64,000 nucleotides of DNA from assembly GCA_007844125.1 (NCBI GenBank), contig CM017564.1, positions 16,418,362-16,482,361 of the forward strand. Direction: 5' to 3'. The notes beneath the pieces were generated by a model. It was not told where the DNA came from. It saw nothing but the letters and a program-made list of their open reading frames with translations, and made no database searches. This stretch comes from Sinonovacula constricta. Taxonomy: Eukaryota > Mollusca > Bivalvia > Cardiida > Solecurtidae. This document shows positions 1-11,500 of this stretch, one piece after another (position 1 is the stretch's first letter; every line of letters begins with the position of its first letter). A program made the translations under genes and the position numbers.

Positions 1-3000
1 CTTAGAACGTTATGAATCAGGGGTCGTTTTCATGAAGAATCTTAGTTGGGGTCTTTTTTTCACTGAAACTAAAGAATTTTCTTAAATTTTAAAATATTTC
101 CTGAGGTATTGTTGTTTCAAGTTTCATTCTTAAAACCTTATATAGTTTTCAAAATTTAAGGAACTTTTTTACTCAAAGGGAGATAGAAAAATAAAGATTC
201 TGTATTCTGGCCCCAGGTGTTCTTGTATTTGACTTTTGTTTGTTTTAATAAACCTTTAACAATTACTTCTGTAATGTTCATAGTTTACAGTAGATCACCT
301 TAATGGCACCTGTGCACAAATTTAGAAAAACTACAAAATGAAACCCTTGTCAGTTCTATTATAAAATTTGTCTTTTTTTTTCCTTCTATATAAAACAGAC
401 ATGTTCATGTACTTAATTAATACAGCATTGACTCATTTATGTTTTTTTATTTGATTTGTTGTTCCCAGCAGAAAATAGTGAAGGTATTTTATAGTAATTT
501 CATATTCCCATGTTTGTTCCTTTTGTTTCTTGTTCTTTTCAAAAGCTTCTTGTTGTCCGTTTCTTGTGTCAATCAATGTTTTTTCTGTTTAAAGGATTTG
601 CTCAATACATTTGTAATAATAAATGGACTTAAACAGATTAACACCACACATAAAATAATTTTAAAAAGATATATTTTTATACATATTTAATAAAACCTTA
701 AATTTCATTTAATTAAAAAATATATTTATAATTTATTTTGAAGTATTTGAGCAAATCAAAAAAAAACCTATGAGACATTATTTCTCAATTTGTGTCCTTG
801 GTTCTTGCATTAACAACAGTGTTGTAGCTTTCCAGCTCTCTCTCTTTAATAACTTCAGGTTATCAACACTGCTCAAGCTATGTTTAAAATTGTAACTATT
901 TTTCTTTCGAAGTAAGTAAATATGTTTTAGTGGTATCTGACAGTTTGCCTATATCAATCTTACCCCTGTTTTGGAAAATTTGGGCATAACATTTGCATAA
1001 ATTCATGCTTTTATCTAAATTAAGATGATTTTTCAATACAACTTCCATTGTTACCTAGACATTACAAATAGCTAAAAAAAACAACAACCTGTAAACAATT
1101 ATTCTTTACAAATCTATGAATAAGCCTGATGGGGATTTTTATCCTGAAAAATAGATACTGAGGTCAGAGTGAATTACTCGGATGAGTGTTTAACGTGATC
1201 ACAAAAGTAAGTGATCACACAATTTTCTGAGTTTAAAAATAGCTGTGCAGCATCACTCAGATTGTACATTGTTGTCTTAGTTTATTGTTACATGTATGTA
1301 GCAAAAAGTAAATGTACAGCAACGTTTATATGTCAACTGTAAACACCAAATAATATAAACTTAAAATTGCATCATCAGCATCATCATCATCAGCAGCAGC
1401 CATATAAATAACAACAATTGTAAGAAATTATAAATTATTTTAACCCAACAATTAAGAATGGCTTCTTACTTTCTTTAAAGTTATGACTTTGGTACAAATT
1501 GCTAAAATGTTATTTCTATTTTTATATTTCTTAAAACAATTTTCTCAAGTTTAACCAGACAAAGTTTAAGTTAGAACTGGCATTACATTTATTTATGGAT
1601 GTTTAAAATTAATAAAATTCTCTTTTTGAAGGTAATGATTGTTTTAATTGAGAAAATAATTGAAAGCCTTTAAAACATTTTGTTTCCTACTTTACCACAA
1701 CATGTATTACTGTTTATATGGTTACAATAATTTCCATTTTATTACAGAGTTTATTCTGTAAATAATGCCACATATACTTAATTTATTCCAATTATAAGTG
1801 GTATTTTCTATGTGTTACTTCATATTTGATTTTAGTCATAATAAATATTTGTTGATTTTATCTTAAAAGAGACATCGACAGTACAGCACAACAATGACAT
1901 TGCCATTACTTAAACTTTGTTGTTAATTGACATTTGTATGCCAAATGAATATAATGACAAGTAAAACAACATGCTTGATGTTTTTTTTTCTGCTAAATTA
2001 AAATACTAATGTAGATCATGTAGTGATATGTAAAAACAGACCAATATAAACCAGATGTATTGTTGATGTAGTGATTACTTTTATTTACCCAGATGATTAA
2101 CATGTTTACTAACATCAGTAAGTTACAATTTACTAACATATATAACACAGCCCTGACACCTGCATGCTTTCTGTAGTATTAACACTCTTACAGTTTGAAG
2201 CAACTTTGTCACAGCTGGTCACATTTACATGTTGTAAAATCTTTGTTTACAAAATCAAATTCACATTGAACTAAAGTAAATAATGACATAAATATTATCT
2301 CTGATCACCAGATTATATGTGAACATTCTGCTCTTTAATAGATTGTGTTGTCTTTGTGAAGGGAGATTTAAACACATCACAATTCATATATTTTCTAGTC
2401 ATTGCCCCAAACTGTGTATGTGTTGACATACATCATGCAAAAACATAAACAATACACTAATTTGGCTCATTAGTGAAGCAATAATTTAAAGCTTCTATCC
2501 AACAAAGTTTGCCCAATGCTTAAACATGTAAAACAATATCTTCCCCCTCCATGTTCATCCCCCATGTTCTGGAAACTATACTCATACTACGTAAACTTAT
2601 ACTTTAGTTTAAGTAATGGCTGTTTATAACATTGCTTCAATTTTTATATAATACAAATTGTGAAATATATAGCTTAAGATGCCCATTATTTCCAAATCTA
2701 TAAATCAGCTGATTACCCAGATTATCATATAACGCGATCTTAAAAGTAAGTGGTCACATGGTTTTCTTAGTTTAAAAATAGATAACTGTGCAGCCTGGCT
2801 TGGATAAGAAATACATTTTTATAATGACAAATGGGGTGTTAGCATTTGCATTTCACATGGATAAAAGGCACCTGTAAACAAAATTTAGTGGGATCATTTT
2901 GAGAAACAATAATTTGTTTGTTTGAATGAAAGAAGAAACCTGCCACTACCTTTAACTACAATTAAATGACATTAAATTATGTTTGAATAATTTGTCTTCA

Positions 3001-4089
3001 AATGATTTGTTGACTTTTGGCATGGGCAGTCAAAAGCAATGCAACAGTTTTCAACTTCTAGCAAACATTTGAGTGTAAACCAATAATATCTCGGAACTGC
3101 ACATGCTGGATAATGTGTTGTGATTTTTATCAATTTCTTTCATAGTACAAGTATATATTATTAAAAATAATTCAACTTATTTTGTAAATTACATTGGAAA
3201 CACTTTAAAACATGTATGTTCAACGTAAAATGATAGATTCACCAGTCTACAACTTAAGTTGTGAAGATTCTGCCAAAGATAAGGGTGATAATTGTGATGT
3301 ATTGAAAAGGTGTTCAATGGCAAGTGCATAACAAAAGCGATAATTTATAAAACAGCGTATACCAGTACATGAACAAAAAAGGATAACACTAAAAATGGTA
3401 TATGCATGATTTAGTATTTGTCAGACATAAACAGTACACTGATTACATCCATACAGATTCATTTTATTCAGCAAATCAACTTTTATGGCAAGCATGTGAT
3501 TCTATGTGTCATATATCTACACTTAACTGTGACCATGTCCATTAAACTCATACTAAAGTCTTTTATATAAATTATTTTTATTGGGCCTTATAAATCACTG
3601 AGGTTATATAGGTTATTGTTTGTTTGTTATTTATTGGACTAAATGCTGGCATACAAAAATTCCTAAAATAAGCAAATATATTCAGCAATGTTTATTGTTC
3701 ATATTCTTTCAGATTAAAAATTAAATTTGCAACCATGTTGAAATGATGCTACCGGTATTTCAAGAATGAGCATCACAAATTTCAAGTATTGTCCCTATTC
3801 TTTTTTAAACCCTTTTTCTGCATCTGTATACCATTTTATGCCTTTACAAACCATTCACAATCATTAGCAGAATCTGCATGTCTAAGGGTTTATGTGTAGA
3901 CTGGTTCAGCCTTAAATCTATTATTATAAGTTGAACATACATTTATTAAGATCATTTTATCTCTTTTATAGAAAATCAACAAAGTCAAGCAGCTTTTCAA
4001 AATTCTAGGTGAACTATGAATGAACGAGGAGTAAAACCAATGATAAAAGAAGGTCCAATCTCATTATCTGGCCACAACAAATGAATGTG
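1..4089. other. AT-rich noncoding sequence
   Basis: No open frame here has codon structure or homology that I recognise. The sequence is strongly AT-rich with many short A/T runs and a small CAT/CAG microsatellite near 1375-1400. It could be intron or intergenic sequence of the flanking minus-strand gene whose last exon is at 4090-4220. Confidence 0.6.
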
Positions 4090-4220
4090 TCAGGGCCAGC
4101 TAAACCAACCATCAACACTTTTCAGTCTAACCGATTCTCTCTTGATCATGTGAACGCATTGGAGCTTGTATTGTGGCTTTATCTTGCTTCTCACTGTGGT
4201 CCGAATGGAAGATTTATAGG
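4090..4220 (-). CDS. Probable last coding exon of an unidentified gene
   Basis: On the minus strand a pyrimidine-rich tract ending in CTCTCTAG (acceptor AG at 4222-4221) is followed by 2 nt and then 42 open codons up to a TGA at 4092-4090. The peptide is compact and basic (it contains KIKPQYKLQCVHMIKRESVR) and ends in GWFSWP. Such a C-terminus with a clean acceptor in an otherwise stop-filled AT-rich stretch looks like a real exon. I do not recognise the family. It is convergent-opposed to the MORN2-like gene that starts about 1.7 kb to the right. Upstream exons (at higher coordinates) were not found, so the gene may have long introns or this may be a remnant. Confidence 0.4.
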
Positions 4221-4581
4221 CTAGAGAGGAACAAATGCTGTTTTCACTGATTTTTTAACAAGAACTAAAACTGGGGGTCAAATTAAAAAAGTTAAAAGAA
4301 ATACTGTTTATATTTTTTAAAGCCATGTATTTATTAACATTTCTGGTTGATATTGTTTATTTAATAAAACTTAATAAAATTGGTCATTAAGGAACTACCT
4401 GTTTATGACATTTAATGTAAAGTTTATATGCATATTTTTTTTTTTTAATTATTTATAGTAATAGATAATTGAAAAATATTACAGAAATATTATAATTTTG
4501 ACTTGTGAAATTATCATAATTATTAAAATATCTTTAAAATATAAAAAAAACCCTGCTGACATGCCTTATCACTTACAGTGT

Positions 4582-4687
4582 CATTCATTGCCATTTGATG
4601 AGAGCCATTATATCTCATGATGTACATCTCCCACCATTCATTGCCATTTGATGAGAGCCATTATATCTAATGATAAACATCTTCCAC
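4582..4687. repeat. 53-bp tandem duplication
   Basis: Two adjacent copies of a 53-bp unit (4582-4634 and 4635-4687), both beginning CATTCATTGCCATTTGATG, with a few differences in the 3' part. Confidence 0.85.
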
Positions 4688-5012
4688 ATATATATCATAA
4701 TATGTATATATCATAATATTACATATTGATGGTTATTATCTTGAATTGATTAAATATAATTACGCTAATTTGTGAAACAAATGGCTAAATAAAACATATA
4801 GTTATTTGTAAACAGTCTTTCCTCAACTTATGAAAATAAGAAATCTCCCATTTTGACCTCAGAAAGGTTGACATGGAGATGCTTCAAACCAACTAAAATA
4901 TATATGGAACCCAAAAGTTACTAGTTACTTAGCGCTACCATAGAAGATTTTATGTTGTTGGATGTCACTTTTCTTTACTTGGCTGTAATTTCAAGCTACA
5001 GTGTACTTTGAT

Positions 5013-5232
5013 CAATATGGTATCAATATGGTTTCAATATGGCACATGAATATGGTATGAATATGGTATGAATATGGCATGAATATGGTATGAATATGGT
5101 ATCAATATGGTTTCAATATGGCACATGAATATGGTATTAATATGGCATCAATATGGCATGAATATGGCATCATTATTAAATCAATATGGCATGCATTTTT
5201 TCATGAATATGGCATCAGTATGGCATCAAGAA
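5013..5232. repeat. Degenerate AATATGG-type tandem repeat
   Basis: About twenty near-copies of a short unit of 10-12 bp, such as ATCAATATGGT or ATGAATATGGC, with variable spacing. The surrounding 4221-5897 otherwise shows only AT-rich noncoding sequence. Confidence 0.8.
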
Positions 5233-5592
5233 ACTTTATTTAGCTAATATAATTAACTGATTATTATATCTCTACCCTGTTTTATTACCTTAATATAAGA
5301 AAAATAGTCCTGCTAGTACCAGTAACACAACTCTCAGTAGTAAAACTGTCATTACAAACATTGCTTTTTGATGTGTGGAGTTTGGTTTATCTACTTAACA
5401 GGGACAGAATGATTGCTCATTAGGTTAATCCAAACATAGTTTAATGTAAATACTTATTCTACATATTTTCATATATTTTACAACTATTTTGTTATATTTA
5501 CTTAACATACTTAAAACTTTTATTTAATCATTATAATTTAATCACCTCTGCAGTAGGTTTGTACTTGAATCAACATAAAACATAACATTTTT

Positions 5593-5700
5593 CTTAATGA
5601 TAATCTATAAAAATGAGCACAAATGTTAATTATTCTCTATAGATGTCTTAATGATAATCTATAAAAATGAGCACAAATGTTAATTATTCTCTATAGATGT
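5593..5700. repeat. 54-bp perfect tandem duplication
   Basis: Two copies (5593-5646 and 5647-5700) of a unit beginning CTTAATGATAATCTATAAAA. I see no difference between them, which suggests a recent duplication. Confidence 0.85.
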
Positions 5701-5897
5701 AGTAAAATCATTTATTTCTCATCCATATTTTTGTAGATGTACATCACTTTAAGACATTTCAAACCTTAAATCAGTCTCCAATCTCTGATTTCACGTTGAA
5801 TAAACGTCTCTTTAAAAGTTATTATATTAAATGCAAATATGTGACAGTTTCACTGCCTGTGAACTGCTAACATTTTAGATTTGGTGTTTCTCTGCAG

Positions 5898-5981
5898 AGA
5901 AGAAAGGGGCCAAGAAAGGAGAAGATACAGGGCCCACAATCCTGATTGGACAGTTTGTCTTCGCCAACGGAGACAAATATG
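5898..5981 (+). CDS. MORN2: MORN repeat protein 2-like, exon (first visible)
   Basis: The exon follows an acceptor ending TTTCTCTGCAG and ends at a GGTAACG donor (GT at 5982). It begins in the middle of a codon and encodes a lysine-rich stretch followed by GQFVFANGDKY, the start of a MORN-type motif. Joined to exons at 6285-6525 and 7886-7991 it gives one continuous frame. The phases fit: this exon ends after the first base of a codon and the next supplies two. The product has several MORN repeats (YxGxW/F...GxGxY patterns). MORN repeat proteins act as membrane- or scaffold-associated modules; mammalian MORN2 is a short protein linked to LC3-associated phagocytosis and sperm function. The start codon lies in an upstream exon I could not identify. 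The Lys-rich N-terminal part makes the protein longer than mammalian MORN2. Confidence 0.75.
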
Positions 5982-6284
5982 GTAACGTCTTGTCATTTTA
6001 TGACTTGTGATTTCATAGCTTGTCATTTTATGACTTGTCATTTTATATCTTGTCAAATTGCTGCGGATCATATACACCACCAGATTACTTGCAGTCGCTG
6101 CTTTTTATATCTGTTTCTTGTCCATCCATGGTATCTAACTGGTATATAGTGTGGCAAGATCTATAACCATAGTCCCAAAACTAGAACAGGAATATATCGA
6201 TTATTGGATTACGTAGTTAAATTAATATTTTTTAAATACCTATAAATATACTTCTACCATAATACTGTATACTGACTTCCCCAG

Positions 6285-6525
6285 ACGGCGAGTATATACA
6301 GCAGGATGGGAGCATCATCCGGTTTGGTCAGGGCACCCACATCACCACTGACGGCAGCACTTACACGGGTGAGTGGGCTGCCGATAAGATGACTGGGCGA
6401 GGCAAACTATGCCATTCCTCCGGGGCGTTCTATGAGGGCGAGTTTGTCAACAACAAGTTTCATGGCAAGGGTAGATACACATGGCCTAATGGATCATACT
6501 ATGAGGGGGACTTCGTAGAGAACAG
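6285..6525 (+). CDS. MORN2: MORN repeat protein 2-like, central exon
   Basis: Acceptor TGACTTCCCCAG, donor AACAG|GTTAGT. The exon encodes about 80 residues with successive MORN units: TYTGEWAADKMTGRGKL, then GAFYEGEFVNNKFHGKGRY, then SYYEGDFVEN. These carry the diagnostic Tyr-Glu-Gly and Gly-x-Gly spacing. Phase matches both neighbours. The donor at its 3' end lies inside a 43-bp tandem triplication (6518-6645), so two extra donor-like sites follow the real one. Confidence 0.8.
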
Positions 6526-6645
6526 GTTAGTCAGATAATATGTCGTGATGTGCTAGTCTAGAGGACAGGTTAGTCAGATAATATGTTGTGATGTGCTAGT
6601 CTAGAGAACAGGTTAGTCAGATAATATGTCGTGATGTGCTCAGTG
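6518..6645 (+). repeat. 43-bp tandem triplication spanning an exon/intron boundary
   Basis: Three copies starting at 6518, 6561 and 6604. Each begins GAGAACAG or GAGGACAG followed by GTTAGTCAGATAATATG. The first copy contains the end of the MORN exon and its 5' splice site; the other two repeat the donor within the intron. Confidence 0.85.
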
Positions 6646-7419
6646 CTCAGTGTCTCAGTTATACTATTATAGTCATTATGTCATCTTATGGCAACTGTTA
6701 TTTCTTTGTTTTCATTTATGAGTTGAATAGAACTGTAGTACTGTTCACATTGTATTGGGTTCTCTCCCCTGTATGAAGGTATCTGGCATGTCCTCGTAGA
6801 TTATGTTGGAAATATTATGACCATGTAATGTATACACTTTACGGTTAAGAAAGTGTTAGTCTACCACATACTCATAATATATATGTGGAATTAGAAAAGT
6901 CATGCGTAATATTGCTTGCATGTTTGTAAGAAAATAAGTAAATTACTCCATAAAGTGAGCATATTTCTTGTATAAATAACATAAAAATAAGTCAGAATAA
7001 TCTTATAATAACTTGATAACTACTGTGTAGTGATGAGTATGCATAATAAACAAAACTTTTTTTTCAAAACTTTTTTTTCTGCATTATTCTCTTTTTTCTG
7101 GTATAAAGGGAATTGACTCTATTAAAAAACTACATTCTTACCTCCCTTGCATGTAGGTATTTGGTATATAGCTACTGCAGAAAACATAAGATCTTTCCAC
7201 CTTTTAAACTTTTAAAAAACACTTAAGACTGAAGCTTGCACATATAACAGAATCTTATTGATAGAGCTAAGAATTTACTGAAAAGTATGTGCCCCCTTTC
7301 CCATAAGGGTGATAACTACAACATTTCTTCCCCTTGTTTTGTCTATCAGACAGATGGTTTGTTCAATGTACAAGAACCACAACTTGAGCTCAGCTGTGCT
7401 CATTTAGTATTTATTAAGC

Positions 7420-7740
7420 ATTTAATGGCTTATTATTATATGATATTATATTATGTTATGTTATAAATATTATGTTATGTTATGTAGTATTGTATTTCAT
7501 TGCATTTCATCGCATTACATTAATATTTATATTATATTATATGATATTATATTATTACATTACATTACATAACATTACATAATATTATATTGTGATATCC
7601 TATGACATGATTATGATATGTTTATATTATGTTATTATTATATTATATTATATTATGCTATAATATATTATATATATTTATTACATAATCTTTAATATGT
7701 CATGTGTATGTTGTGTTATGTAACATTAAGTTAGTTATGT
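7420..7740. repeat. Degenerate TTATA/TTATG low-complexity tract
   Basis: Long run of imperfect ATATTATATT, GTTATGTTAT and TACATTACAT units inside the intron between 6526 and 7885. Nothing else is recognisable in that intron. Confidence 0.7.
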
Positions 7741-7885
7741 TTTGTTACGTCAAATTGTTTTTACATGTTACATCACATCGTGTTGGGTTGTGTCAAATCT
7801 TATATTATATTATAGTCTTTGTATGGTGTGGTTTAAAATGGTAAATTACAATATTTGTTCTACTTACTTACACCGTGTGTTTCAG

Positions 7886-7991
7886 ACTGGAGGGTCGCGG
7901 AGACTTCAAGGACACAGAGAGTCAAGTATGGACGGGTCAGTTCCGGTACAAGGCTGCCCCAGGTTTACAGTTCCAACTCCGGTTGGACTAA
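7886..7991 (+). CDS. MORN2: MORN repeat protein 2-like, last exon
   Basis: Acceptor CCGTGTGTTTCAG precedes 7886. The first base completes the split Arg codon from the previous exon, then 34 codons run to TAA at 7989-7991. It encodes LEGRGDFKDTESQVWTGQF and an end with AAPGLQFQLRLD. The W-x-G-x-F followed by AAP and a short Leu-rich tail resembles the C-terminus of vertebrate MORN2 as I know it, which is the main reason for choosing this name over other MORN proteins. Confidence 0.75.
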
Positions 7992-9077
7992 ACGTTGCCT
8001 TGACATCTTTGTTCATCATATCATCTTAATATCATTCCTGTGTAGATGGTTATTTGTAGATTACATGACATGATAGGATTATATGTATTTTATATATGAG
8101 TAATATCTACCACCATTTTGTAATTTATTTTGAATCTATTATGATGAAATATTAAACATGCATTTCTTTTTTCAAGTAAAATTGTTAACTTTATGTTTTG
8201 CTGTTATGTGGCAAAAGTGAAAAGTTTTCACAAATTAATTTGTTTCTTTGCATTAAATACAAAAATAGAAACTAAGAATTATTATTGGGTTGTATAAGAT
8301 ATGGTGTTACAAAGTGACAAATTCAGAGTTTAATACTTTCTTCATATAAAAGCCAGATTAACAAAATTTAATGTCAACATTTTTAAAGTTGTCTTCTTTA
8401 CATGTATATTTTTATGTTAATATCTGCATTTCATAGTTCGCATATACATATGGTTAGGTAAAAAGCATACACTTATAAATATATATATGCTAAATTTCCA
8501 AATAAAACTGTTAGCTTTAAAGTTGTCCTCAGTAGAAATATCCCATAAGGGGACATGGCTCTATTACAACTATTCCAATTACATTGTATTACCTCCCTTG
8601 GGTTAAGTTTTTTTTATTATTTTTTTCTCCAATTTTTCAACTATGCTTCACACATAAAAAGACAGAAAATGGGGAAAAAATAATAATTCATATAACCACC
8701 TTAGTTCAGTGAGACGAATCATCAAACTGTACCCTCTCTTGCAGAACATATTTTATTATAAAGCTGTTTTTTTATTGGAATCCATCATGTTGATAAACTG
8801 TATCCATGTATAATTAATTAATAAAACAATTATAATAATTCTTAAGATGTTATCAAAGTAGTGAATGTTTTAGCTTTTAATCTCAAAATTAACAGTTTGG
8901 GTTTTCATAAAGAGTATAGGAAGATTATACAGTGATATTTGTATAAAGGTGGCTGTGTGGTTTTAAAGGAGCATGTTTGTTTGTTATTGACTGTTTTGAT
9001 TTAAATCTTACAAATAAAAATACGTTCAATTGTGATTGCCTTTTTCCTATCTATCCACAATCCCTGGACATGAACAA
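7992..9077. other. AT-rich noncoding sequence, 3' of MORN2-like gene
   Basis: Presumably 3' UTR and intergenic. Several AATAAA/ATTAAA-like hexamers are present, but none can be assigned with confidence. No gene seen. Confidence 0.6.
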
Positions 9078-11400
9078 ATGTGACCAGTAAGGAAATGTGA
9101 TGACATGGGTAATGTGACCAGTCAGGAAATGGGATGACATGGGTAATGTGACCAGTCAGGAAATGTGATGACATGGGTAATGTGACCAGTCAGGAAATGG
9201 GATGACATGAGTAATGTGACCAGTCAGGAAATGTGATGACATGGGTAATGTGACCAGTCAGGAAATGGGATGACATGGGTAATGTGACCAGTCAGGAAAT
9301 GGGATGACATGGGTAATGTGACCAGTCAGGAAATGTGATGACATGGGTAATGTGACCAGTCAGGAAATGGGATGACATGGGTAATGTGACCAGTAAGGAA
9401 ATGTGATGACATGGGTAATGAGACCAGTCAGGAAATGGGATGACATGGGTAATGTGACCAGTCAGGAAATGTGATGACATGGGTAATGTGACCAGTAAGG
9501 AAATGTGATGACATGGGTAATGTGACCAGTCAGGAAATGTGATGACATGGGTAATGTGACCAGTCAGGAAATGTGATGACATGGGTAATGTGACCAGTAA
9601 GGAAATGGGATGACATAGGTAATGTGACCAGTTAGGAAATGGGATGACATGGGTAATGTGACCAGTCAGGAAATGGGATGACATGGGTAATGTGACCAGT
9701 CAGGAAATGAGATGACATGGGTAATGAGACCAGTCAGGAAATGTGATGGCATAGTAATGTGACCAGTCAGGAAATGTGATGACATGGGTAATGTGACCAG
9801 TCAGGAAATGTGATGACATGGGTAATGTGACCAGTCAGGAAATGTGATGACATGGGTAATGTGACCAGTCAGGAAATGTGATGACATGGGTAATGTGACC
9901 AGTAAGGAAATGTGATGACATGGGTAATGTGACCAGTCAGGAAATGTGATGACATGGGTAATGTGACCAGTCAGGAAATGTGATGACATGGGTAATGTGA
10001 CCAGTAAGGAAATGTGATGACATGGGTAATGTGACCAGTCAGGAAATGTGATGACATGGGTAATGTGACCAGTCAGGAAATGTGATGACATGGGTAATGT
10101 GACCAGTCAGGAAATGTGATGACATGGGTAATGTGACCAGTCAGGAAATGTGATGACATGGGTAATGTGACCAGTCAGGAAATGTGATGACATGGGTAAT
10201 GTGACCAGTCAGGAAATGTGATGACATGGGTAATGTGACCAGTCAGGAAATGTGATGACATAGGTAATGTGACCAGTCAGGAAATGTGATGACATGGGTA
10301 ATGTGACCAGTCAGGAAATGGGATGACATGGGTAATGTGACCAGTCAGGAAATGTGATGACATGGGTAATGTGACCAGTCAGGAAATGTGATGACATGGG
10401 TAATGAGACCAGTCAGGAAATGTGATGACATGAGTAATGAGACCAGTCAGGAAATGTGATGACATGGGTAATGTGACCAGTCAGGAAATGTGATGACATG
10501 GGTAATGTGACCAGTCAGGAAATGTGATGACATGGGTAATGTGACCAGTCAGGAAATGTGATGACATGGGTAATGTGACCAGTAAGGAAATTTGATGACA
10601 TGAGTAATGTGACCAGTAAGGAAATGTGATGACATGGGTAATGTGACCAGTCAGGAAATGTGATGACATGGGTAATGTGACCAGTAAGGAAATGTGATGA
10701 CATGGGTAATGTGACCAGTAAGGAAATGTGATGAAATGGGTAATATGACCAGTAAGGGAAATGTGATGACATGGGTTATGTGACCAGTCAGGAAATGTGA
10801 TGACATGGGTAATGTGACCAGTCAGGAAATGTGATGACATGGGTAATGTGACCAGTAAGGAAATGTGATGACATGGGTAATGTGACCAGTAAGGGAAATA
10901 TGATGACATGGGTAATGTGACCAGTAAGGGAAATGTGATGACATGGGTAATATGACCAGTAAGGGAAATGTGATGACATGGGTAATATGACCAGTAAGGG
11001 AAATGGGATGACATGGGTAATGTGACCAGTCAGGAAATGGGATGACATGGGTAATGTGACCAGTCAGGAAATGGGATGACATGGGTAATGTAACCAGTAA
11101 GGAAATGGGATGACATGGGTAATGTGACCAGTAAGGAAATGTGATGACATGGGTAATGTGACCAGTAAGGGAAATGTGATGACATGGGTAATGTGACCAG
11201 TAAGGGAAATGTGATGACATGGGTAATATGACCAGTAAGGGAAATGTGATGACATGGGTAATGTGACCAGTCAGGAAATGTGATGACATGGGTAATGTGA
11301 CCAGTCAGGAAATGTGATGACATAGGTAATGTGACCAGTAAGGGAAATGTGATGACATGGGTAATGTGACCAGTAAGGGAAATGTGATGACATGAGTAAT
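9078..11400. repeat. 34-bp minisatellite array, about 68 copies
   Basis: Period 34 bp. The unit reads roughly AGGAAATGTGATGACATGGG followed by TAATGTGACCAGTC. Copies differ mainly at AGTC/AGTAAG, GTG/GGG and an extra G, which makes some units 35 bp towards the right end. Because 34 is not a multiple of three and the unit has no stop on the minus strand, long meaningless minus-strand open frames arise. The array runs into the assembly gap, so its true length is unknown. Confidence 0.95.
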
Positions 11401-11500
11401 NNNNNNNNNNNNNNNNNNNNNNNNNNNNNNNNNNNNNNNNNNNNNNNNNNNNNNNNNNNNNNNNNNNNNNNNNNNNNNNNNNNNNNNNNNNNNNNNNNNN
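11401..11500. other. 100-N assembly gap
   Basis: Exactly 100 undetermined bases, a conventional placeholder for a gap of unknown size. It separates the 34-bp array from the left end of the large palindrome. Confidence 0.98.

Noticed and set aside
9292..11289. Long minus-strand open frames with a repeating peptide
   Set aside because: They arise from the 34-bp minisatellite, which has no stop in the cycling frames. There is no start context, splice signal or codon pattern.
9078..11400. Regular repeats resembling a CRISPR array
   Set aside because: There are no unique spacers, the units are directly adjacent, and the genome is eukaryotic.
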